Notes under the pieces: generated by a model
The model's database searches: none
The model's input: only the letters and a program-made list of their open reading frames with translations
Told to the model about the DNA's origin: nothing
Made by a program: the position numbers and the translations under genes
From: Tetrapyrgos nigripes
Taxonomy: Eukaryota; Basidiomycota; Agaricomycetes; Agaricales; Campanellaceae
Assembly: GCA_013368315.1 (NCBI GenBank)
Contig: JAACJM010000072.1
Location: 296,504-360,503, forward strand
DNA length: 64,000 bases
Direction: 5' to 3'
Shown: positions 56,282 to 64,000 of the stretch, piece after piece
How positions within the stretch are numbered: the stretch's first letter is position 1
How the letters are laid out: each line of letters opens with the position of its first letter

Positions 56282-59200
56282 ATGGCTAGTCGTAAAAAGC
56301 AGTTACTCAAGAGCGAAGGGGACATGATTACAGTTTCGAGGGGTGGCAGCCACATTGCGAGAACAATATCCGTCTCTGCCAGTGGATCAACCCATGTCGC
56401 TTTCGCAAGTGAATTGCCGGCTTCAGGCTCGAGTCATGCCACTCCTGCACCACAGCCAGTGGATGATGGCTTAGCAGCTGGCCATGAAGATACCCGTCAA
56501 CAGAAGAAGAAGAAGAAAAGCAAAAAGAAAAGAAGAGTGTGTAGTGGCGTTCTTGCTCATTGTCTAGCACTAACTTCCAAGTAGCGTTGCGAAATTGAAC
56601 AGCAGTATCAAGCACGGTTTCCCGACATTTTGGATCGTCTAATTGAAAGATCCTACAACCAGTGAATCAGTGAGCCCTGTCTGTGCGGTTGTGAAGGTAT
56701 GAAGTCCCACTTCATGTGCCAGGAGTGTCTCCACTTCCATCCAGTGTGCCAACAGTGTTTCCTGGACACCCATGAACACAATCTATTCTTCCACTGGGTG
56801 CTTGAGTGGGATGTGGACAATGGCTACTTTGTGAAGAAAGATCTGTCAACTATCGGAGGTTGTCTGAAGTTTTGCCAACGTGGGGATCTTGGATGCTCAA
56901 GAGATGAAAACAACCACGCAGTGCAATTGATTGTGGCTGAACCTAACAGGATCCACTCCAGTTTAGCTCGTTTCTGCAGATGTGGAAATCAATCCCGATG
57001 GGATCAGTTATTCGGTTTAGACATGTTCCCCGCCATGCTGGAAGCACTGGCGATGGCTTTCAGCTTCGAGTGCCTGCGACACTTCGATATCCTCACCAAG
57101 ACGTCCAGGAAAGCTGCCTACGATTACTGCCTGTATTTGCAACGCATCACCAACAATATGTTTCCCGCAAATATCTCAGTGAGTATCCGACTGTTCGTCC
57201 TTAGATCTGTGCTAACGTTGTGCTTGCTAGGACGTATACGATAATTTCTTGATCATAACGAGAGTATGGCAGACCTTGATGGTAGAGAAGTGGCTTGGGC
57301 AAGGACATGGCATCGACGACATATTGCCCTGTCGTCCCAAAGGCAATGTCGTTCTTTACTGTCCCATGTGCAATGAGCGAGGTGTGAATATGGAGGAGGG
57401 TTGTGAAAATGACCCAGACTTTTTGAAGTGAGTACTCCCTCTGTGCTATCTCAGCGCTCGTGGGCTGACTTCTCCCTGTTAGGCATCTCAGTCAGAACAA
57501 GAATACCACCGATGGCAACTTCCAGGCGAACCATTACGCCAAAAATCGCGATTCCGATGATAGGTCCTTCTTCCAGGGACAGTCATTCTTTCCGTCGCAG
57601 GAGGAAGTCGACAAATATGAGAGTACAGTGCCCCAACTGCAATCATTGAAGGTAGGGGGCTCCATGCTTCCAGAGCGCCAAGTGCTAAACAAATGTTTTA
57701 TAGCACAAAGTGGACTGCGGGTGGATCAAGGCTATCGCGAAGCAAAACTTGAAAAAGTTCAGAGGGATGGATATAACAGGCATTCTCTCTCGCCAGTGTG
57801 ATCATGTATTTGTTGAGGCGACAACCAATTTAACAGCAGGCGAACGGTAAGAGTTTAGCCAACAAGTTCAGTCAGACATTTTGCTAATTCTCCACGCCAA
57901 GGTTCGCAACCATGGATCTTTGTCATGCGAGAGCAGAATGTCTGCAACCGCTCTTTCCTGGCGAAAAGCAAATAGACAAGGTCCTCAGTTACGACGCCAT
58001 GTGTGCCTATTCCATTCATTTCAAGGCGAGGATGAAGAAACACTGCCCTGATGTCTACGAGGCCGTCAAGAACACGAGATTTTGTATTCCTATTGTCCAT
58101 GTCAAGAATCAGGCCGACATCTGCATGTACCTATATGCTTACGTTTACAAGCCCAATGTCAGAAGATTTCCCGCCGAGACAGCAGAGATGGTGTGGCCAG
58201 AACTGAATCAGATAGGAGGGGCTACCAGGCAGATGACACCTGGGCGATGAGAAGATACAATCATCTTTCATTTAAGTTACTAGAATTTCCATAAACAGAA
58301 TAATTGTGGTGAGTGCTACTCCAATGATTGTCTCCATTGAACTAAAATTTTTTCTGTAGCAAGTACATTATACAGCGATCTAGTTGCTGCCATACAACTG
58401 TACCAAGAGCATCGGGACTATTTCCTGACTGTTTGCAAAGCTCTGGGCGAAGATAAGGTCAACGAGTACAACCAGATGGATCGCTCACCAATACTCGATC
58501 CAAACAACAAAAAGATATTCCACTCGGTTTACGTGCATGACCAGTCTAAAGGTCAGTTATATAATCTCAATCTGCAAGAAAGATGGATGCTGACCAGTTG
58601 TAAAGCTCCTACCAGAGATCAGCTTTTAGAATCATTGAAATGCTCCACTGACACCAAGCAGTGTGGAATAACACTCCAGAACGTTGGTGAAATAGCGATA
58701 TTCTTGATGGAAGGGATTACGATCCAAGAACTTCAGTGAGTCCATCATTCATTTCAGTTCTGTCTGTATGTCTCAATATGTCCTTCCAGACAACCGCTAC
58801 GTCGAAAGGTCACCTCAGCAAAATCAAAGAACTACATCAGCAAAGAGTCCGAGTGTTCTGAGAAGTTGAAGCTGGAAAACGAGCGGGAGAAGCTTGACGA
58901 GCGCATCTCAGCGTGGCGAGAAGCTCAAGCTACCATCATGCCTACATGTGGGGAATATATTGTCCAAAGCCAAATTGTCAATGCAGAAAACAAGAAATTG
59001 TTTCTGCCTTCAGACTTTGCAGCTAAAGACAGGGAATGACTGGGGTTAGAACCACTGGCAGAGGAGGAAGCTTGCCTCTGCGAAGCGTATGGAACGGACC
59101 TAATTTCCCGCCCGCAGTACATTTCTCAAATTCTCAGTGCTTTGCAACATCGGAACGTCATCCACAATCGAGGTCAAGACCAGCATATGAAGGCATCAAA

Positions 59201-60719
59201 AGTTCTCAAGACTCAGCAAGACCTACAATCTGACAAGCTCGAGGCCTACAACTGCAATCGTAAAGCTTTGGAGAAATTGGGAAGGCCTGAGCTGCAGCTT
59301 AAGGACTGTTACTGCAAATCTTCCGAAGACAAACGGTGAGTCGGGGACTCACGAAATCAGGATGGAAGATTATGGATATCTAGTGCCCGACATGGCAACA
59401 CACGAGAGTCTACTGCTGAGCAAGCAAGTGCTGACCTGGAGGAACATGAGGACCTTCCTGGTATGAGACAATGTCTATTCTAGTCGAGCCTCCTTTGCTA
59501 ATTGCCTGTATAGTTGTAGGAACTCAGAGTTCCCGAAGGGCCGGTGGGTAATTTTTCATGGTGCAATGCTGTTTCAATCACTGAGCAGCTACTTTAGTGA
59601 AGCTGAAAGCTCCAGCAGTATCACCCAGGAAGATGAAGAGTTCGAAAGGAAAGGAGAAGGCCTTGGAAGAGCTGGCCGAGCAGGAAGATGAAGAGCCTTT
59701 GGAGGATGACGAAGATGATGGGCTACTGTGGAGAGTCCGTCCGAGGGCCGACTTCACAGATGAGCAGATGGATGACTTCATTGAAGAAAGTAGGTCTTGC
59801 GTCATGTTGTCCTAGTTTCTTCGACTGCTGATCTTTTTCACACAGACAAGGTTCAATTTTTCCACAATGAGGCCACGATGGAAAGGTGGCAGGAGCAAGT
59901 CAAGATCAAGCACGCCAAGTTTCATCGTGCGATCAGGGCTTTTGGGAAGTACATGGAAGTCTGGACAGACTTGGGCAAGACTTGGGAAGAGAGAGGCAAG
60001 CCTGGTCATGTGACATATGCATGAAAGCAGGCTGTGATGTACAGCGTGCTAAAGAGCGAATGTCAGAAATTGTTTGAAATGGCAGCCACCATTGACATTG
60101 GGCTGAGGGTTATCCCTGAAGGGAAAAAACTGTCTGATCAGGTTCTTATCTTCCGTCAAGAGGAAAGGAAGCGTTTCTCAATGATAACAAGGTTCGGGAA
60201 CAAAACTCTTCTATTGTTCTGTGTACTAACCAAAGCATGTCAGTGCTCGGCCCCCTTTATTGACCCAACAGATACAATTCCTCTGATTGAAGATGACTCA
60301 GCTTACAAGAATGATGAATGTATAGAAGAGGAAACAGTAGAGGATGTTGAGAGTGATGTTGGCAGTGATGATGAGGATGACTTGGAGACCGACGATGAGC
60401 AAGTAATTGGTGAAGGTGAAGCGAGAGAGAAGCGCAGAAGAGAGTCTGTTGAAGACAACAGCAGACTCCATAGGCAGAAGAACGTGGGGGATGGTGATAA
60501 AACTTCGGAAACCAAAACAGGACGTTCTCTAGGTCACAGTGGTGAGGGATCGGGTCGGCAGCAGAGACAGGGTGGGGATGGCATTGAGACCGGTACTACT
60601 GACCGTGATGGCTTGTTGGAATCGGAAGGGGACTTTTTCAGGATAACGGTGGACGTGGCAGACGCAGTAGAGGTCGTGTGAGAGGTTGCGGTAGAGGTCG
60701 TGGAAGGGGAAAGATGTAG
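56282..60719 (+). pseudogene. KDZ (Kyakuja-Dileera-Zisupton) transposase with CxC2-type cysteine cluster
   Basis: A basic N-terminus (KKQLLKSEGDM, a KKKKKSKKKRR run) precedes a cysteine cluster (CLCGC, MCQECLHFHPVCQQCF, FCRCGNQSRWDQLF). The KDZ core follows: KVDCGWIKAIAKQNLKKFRG, DITGILSRQCDHVFVEAT, TMDLCHARAECL, VLSYDAMCAYSIHFKARM and VKNQADICMYLYAYVYKP. After it come helical, coiled-coil and acidic segments (EDDEDDG, EEETVEDVESD) and an Arg-Gly end (GGRGRRSRGRVRG). At least eight introns can be placed. Stops in the frame: TGA 56663-56665 (after RSYNQ), TGA 58248-58250 at the G-R-x-D-T motif, TAG 58281-58283 (TGG expected), and a TGA near 59036. It once moved DNA in the nucleus by cut-and-paste; this copy is dead. 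Confidence 0.85.
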
Positions 60720-61809
60720 GGAGAGGAGAAGAGAAAGGTGAAGAGAGAAGGAGAAGGATACCCTCACTGCACCTGGATCCATTGCCGCTGATTCGACTTG
60801 TGAGACGAACACAGCTGTTGGGGATGAATCTGCTGTCGAGTCCAGTCCCGCTGTGGAAGCTGAAGCTAGAGAGCAGGCTTAGTTGTTTGAGGTCGAGAAC
60901 AAAGACATCAGCGAGGGTGTTCCATCATAGAACTGGACTGTTCTTGGAGCACTGGACAGATTTATGTATAGGACAGATGTGGGAGGGTTAGGATCAGAGC
61001 TAAGTGAAAGAAGAGGGAAAAAAACATACCTGTCCCTTGCCTTTTCCTTTCAAATCGGTCGCAGTCTTGGCAATAGCCGTAGTCTGGGTCTTGCAGTAAT
61101 GCGAACAGTCCTCGCCCGTGTCTTCTCGTTCCAAATATCCTCCTTCACTGCTACACAGGCACCCATTCCTCCCCCGTCCTTCCTTTTGAGCATAACACCT
61201 CTAACGGCAGCCTCCCTTCTCCCTCTTGCTCAATCCTTTCATTCTTGCAGTCGCATGAGGGTACGGGAGTGAGGGCTGAAAAAGCTAGAGAAAGGGAATG
61301 TAAAAGCGAGGAGAAGCAGGAGAGAAAGAGACGCGTCGATGTAACAACGACAAACACTGACTGAGCATCTTCCAAGCTCAGCATTCTCCAACAAAAACTC
61401 ACCATCTTCCAATACCCACTGAGCTGAACGTTGTCCTACATCGTCATAGCGTGCTCCAACCCAGGACTCAGCACCCTCCAACGACTACTCATCCTCGAAC
61501 ACCGACGCAGCATCCTCCCAATCGTGCAGACTCAGCATCTCAGGCATCAGGTCATCCCATATCTCTCACTGCAACACCACAATGTCTTCAGAGTGGCTAG
61601 AGACCAACTGACAGCATCGTTAGTAGATGAACCTGGACTTCGTGGAGTAGAGTCGGTAGATTTGGACACTGAGATGTCCGAAAACAAGGGCGATATGGTG
61701 ATGTCAACGGTTGTCCAGCAATGCATGGTATTTCAGCTCTGGCCTGTCGACATTCTTTTCGGCTGATATCCCCAAGTTTCACGTCTTTCGGGGTTGCTTT
61801 GCAGACGTC
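60720..61809. other. KDZ 3' flank with CTGAG-type array
   Basis: No gene. The stretch 61340-61560 holds short repeats (ACTCAGCATCCTCC, GCGTGCTCCAACCC) that are the inverted partner of 45510-45700. Confidence 0.5.
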
Positions 61810-62209
61810 TCCACATCTCATACCACTTGCTCAGTATACGCCCTGGCCTTCAACGACAGTAGGGAGAGCAAACTACAAAATCGGCATGACTGGACGTGCA
61901 CTGGAAACCAGACTGAGGGAATGGAGGTGGAAGCATGAGTCAAAGAGTTTTACTCTGGTGTATTCAGTGCAGATAAACGGCAGGCAACAGCATATGCCGT
62001 TGGTGAGTCGGGCAAGTGTTCTTTACCTTATTCTCTATAATTCACGGTGATCGCAGAGTCTGAAGCCCACTGTCAAATCCTCCAGTACGCAATGAAAATC
62101 CAGGGCCGTGCCCAGATTGCGCCGTAAACCACCAGGAGGAATTCGCTATGAACCCTGTTTTGGCTTCAATGATGTCTGCACCGTCATCAACATGCGCGGC
62201 ACCTTGTAG
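61810..62209 (+). pseudogene. GIY-YIG-like (T5orf172/MUG113-type) domain remnant
   Basis: One frame gives VYALAFND and, after a 1-nt shift, the next gives YKIGMTGRALETRLREW. Together these have the spacing of the GIY-YIG motif followed by the conserved Arg. Further on, after an intron (62005-62057), come AHCQILQYAMKIQ and IRYEPCFGFNDV, then a TAG at 62207. At least two frame changes are needed. GIY-YIG domains of this type are small nuclease-like folds. Its place between the KDZ 3' flank and the outer GGTCAACC motif suggests it belongs to the element. The assignment rests on the motif alone. Confidence 0.42.
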
Positions 62210-62296
62210 AGACGGGACGCGTAGGGTGCCTTTGAGTTATTTTCCTACGCTGAAGCTTCTCCGCCAAGTTGACCAGGGGTTGACCAAGGTTGGGCA

Positions 62297-62664
62297 TGTT
62301 GAATTGGCGCATTCAGTTGCAGCCATCAAACATATTCTATGTAGAACAATAGTAGTAGTTATAAATAGAACAATAAGATTATATAGACAATAAGTATAGT
62401 ACAACAATAGTGTACGAAACCAGCATTGTTCTATCCAGTACAATAGAATCTTATTGTTACTCTAGTATTAGTTTACATGTATTTGTACCTCCTAAAAGGT
62501 ATATAAGGACTGGTAGATAGTCCTCCTAATAACAAGTTTATACACTTAACCCACATCGCTCAATAAGCCTTAACTAGCCTAACAAGCTAACTCTTATCCT
62601 CAGGTAAGTAGCGTAGTTGCCACTGCGTTTAGTAGTGTACAAGCCGTACCATGCCTGCTTAACA
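62297..62664 (+). repeat. 5' LTR of the second copia element
   Basis: Starts TGTTGAATTGG and ends CTTAACA (TG...CA), 368 bp. It contains TATATAAGG at 62500-62508. The boundary is set by the PBS that follows. The partner LTR is outside the window, so the start is inferred. Confidence 0.65.
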
Positions 62665-62677
62665 GGTTATGGGCCCC
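62665..62677 (+). other. Primer-binding site, same as the first copia element
   Basis: GGTTATGGGCCCC directly after the LTR, identical to 20811-20799. This supports the LTR boundary and initiator-tRNA-fragment priming. Confidence 0.7.
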
Positions 62678-62943
62678 GAAGGCCCTTGGGAGCGCCTTCA
62701 ATGGCTGCAAACCATAGACTTCGCATACTACCTGGATGGCGCCTTCATGGCTGCCTGTGGCGCCCTTGTGGCAGCCTGCGTGCCTTTCATGGCTTGACGA
62801 TATGTCCAACAGCGCGCAGGACTTATGTCCAGCTGCAGTTGTTGACAATCTAGGAGTAGTCACTGTCATGGCGCGTTCATCGCTGCCTCTTTTCACTTTC
62901 ACATGGCGCATTAATGCTGCCTTCTTATTCTGCATATGGATAA

Positions 62944-64000
62944 ATGCTGACAGTTGACTTCCCCAGATATTATCAAAGATGTCTCCAACGTCCTGATGAC
63001 TACCCCGTCTTCGCCGGTGTTGATTTCAACATCTGGGCTGACATCCTTGTCGCTTGGTTGCAGGCTACTGGACTTAGTTCTGTCCTTAGATCTGATCGCC
63101 CCGATGATGCCGAAGTGAGTACCGCTTCTCCTCTATCTGCTGAAGACGCGGCGGCTCAATCTGAGGCTATCACGGCGGCTCAAAAGAAACAGGCTGACTG
63201 GGATGAGAAGAACGATAAGGCCATGGGGTCTATCAAACTTCGTCTCTCTCCTCCCGTTCGTCAGAAAACGCTTGGAATGACTACCCCAAGGAAATTTGGG
63301 ACTTTCTCAAGAAGACCTATGGGAAACCTGGTGTTTCCGCAATCTACACGGATTTCAAACGTGCTACCTCCATCACTATTCCCAACGATGCCAATCCTAG
63401 CGCTGCGATCGAACTTATTCGCATGCACTTCGATAGGGTCAGTGCCTATGGTATCCCCACTGATGGCACCTCAACCACTTCCGTTACGAAAGTCGCCAAC
63501 TCCTCATCGTCATGTTCATCATTTCCAAACTTCCCCCCAGATATGAGTATCTTATCAATCAGTATACTCAATACACTCTTGAGGAGGTCGACAACGCAAA
63601 TCTCGATGTACTGCAAAACGAGATTGTCAATATTTGGGAATCTCGCCAGGGAGCATTCAAGGGGCCTTCTGGAAAGCCCATGCCAACCGTCTTTCAGCTG
63701 TCAAGCGAAAGGACGGTAATCCTAGTTTCCAACAGCAGCAGCAGCAGCGCCCTAGTGGCAGCAGCAGCGGCGCTAATGGAGCCAGCAGCTCCAATGGAAT
63801 AACAAGGAAAAGGGCAAGGGAAAGGGCAAAGGAAAAGCTCAATTCCGTCGAGAGGTCGAGCTGGAAATTCGAACAGGCCAAGAGACAGGGCCAGGCACAT
63901 CTCGTCCACGACGACATGTCTCCCTTGATGCACACAGTCACCATTTCGACACCCGTGCAGTTGATACCCGTAAGCCATTCTTCATGGAAACGGAAAAGCC
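62944..64000 (+). pseudogene. gag: Copia gag, frame-disrupted and cut by the window end
   Basis: ATG 62944 opens a frame with YPVFAGVDFNIWADILVAWL and KAMGSIKLRLSPPVRQ. At about 63260 the protein continues in another frame (NAWNDYPKEIWDFLKKTYG, IYTDFKRATSI, AAIELIRMHFDRVSAYGI). At about 63500 it changes again (ISKLPPRYEYLINQYTQYTL, EVDNANLDVLQNEIVNIWE). Near 63660 it changes once more, into a Q/S/G-rich tail and a G-K-G-K basic run. The order matches UBN2-type Gag. Three frame changes in 500 nt mean a dead copy or poor base calls. Confidence 0.7.

Larger units (their letters stand above)
44588..62296. mobile_element. Putative composite or giant KDZ-type DNA transposon
   Basis: Between inverted outer arrays of the motif GGTCAACC lie two KDZ transposase copies pointing outward (45750-46065 minus, internally deleted; 56282-60719 plus), inverted inner arms (46070-46645 and 55540-56281) and four decayed accessory genes. 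The left array reads CCTTGGTCAACC on the plus strand; the right end (62258-62290) reads the same on the minus strand. An inverted CTGAG-rich array also pairs 45510-45700 with 61340-61560. Whether this is one element, or two KDZ elements flanking captured DNA, cannot be settled by eye, and I did not find a clear target duplication. Confidence 0.5.
62297..64000 (+). mobile_element. Second Ty1/copia element, 5' part (runs off the window)
   Basis: LTR, PBS, leader and gag are in the same order as the first element, now on the plus strand. Sequence and LTR differ from the first, so it is another family. gag is frame-disrupted. The 5' LTR directly abuts the GGTCAACC motif of the KDZ region. The 3' half lies outside the window. 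Confidence 0.75.

Overview
This is a eukaryotic window, almost certainly from an Agaricomycete (mushroom-forming basidiomycete). Genes are split by many short GT-AG introns of about 40-80 nt. There are two copies of a DUF6535 membrane protein, a Kyakuja-Dileera-Zisupton (KDZ) transposase remnant with its cysteine cluster, Ty1/copia elements whose primer site resembles an internal initiator-tRNA fragment, and F-box/LRR pseudogenes. I saw no tRNA, rRNA or CRISPR array.

Left, gene-bearing part (0-13 kb). A minus-strand, 15-exon secreted repeat protein (130-2814) has one repeat unit per exon, each ending in H-Y-R-R-D-V-E-D-V/L-E. It looks like a Kex2-processed repeat precursor (KEP/RiPP-like) and is the most interesting gene here. 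It is followed by a weak small gene (5391-5796), a seven-exon Tvp38/TMEM64-type membrane protein (6120-8554) and a secreted ricin-B-type lectin with a very long V/I-P-A-V-T-S heptad tail (10240-12144).

Retrotransposon (13.1-21.2 kb). A structurally complete, minus-strand Ty1/copia element (399 bp LTRs, PPT, PBS, intact gag and pol) abuts a truncated F-box/LRR gene.

Segmental duplication (21.3-44.5 kb). A 3.4-3.9 kb block starting with a Yra1/ALYREF-like RNA-export-factor fragment occurs three times in the same orientation, and every copy is broken. Between the copies lie two intact DUF6535 paralogues (28373-31350 and 37515-40455) and a nonsense-interrupted F-box gene.

KDZ territory (44.6-62.3 kb). 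An internally deleted KDZ copy (minus) and a nearly full-length but nonsense-ridden KDZ copy (plus) point away from each other. Between them are inverted arms and four decayed accessory genes. Arrays of the motif GGTCAACC lie at the outer ends in inverted orientation. The whole has the outline of a composite or giant DNA transposon.

Right edge (62.3-64.0 kb). A second copia element begins directly after the KDZ end. It has the same PBS as the first, and its gag is frame-disrupted.

Overall the window is a short conserved gene segment followed by a repeat-driven accessory region. Only the DUF6535 pair and the first copia element still have intact reading frames in the accessory part. All gene models were spliced by eye from reading frames and GT-AG sites.
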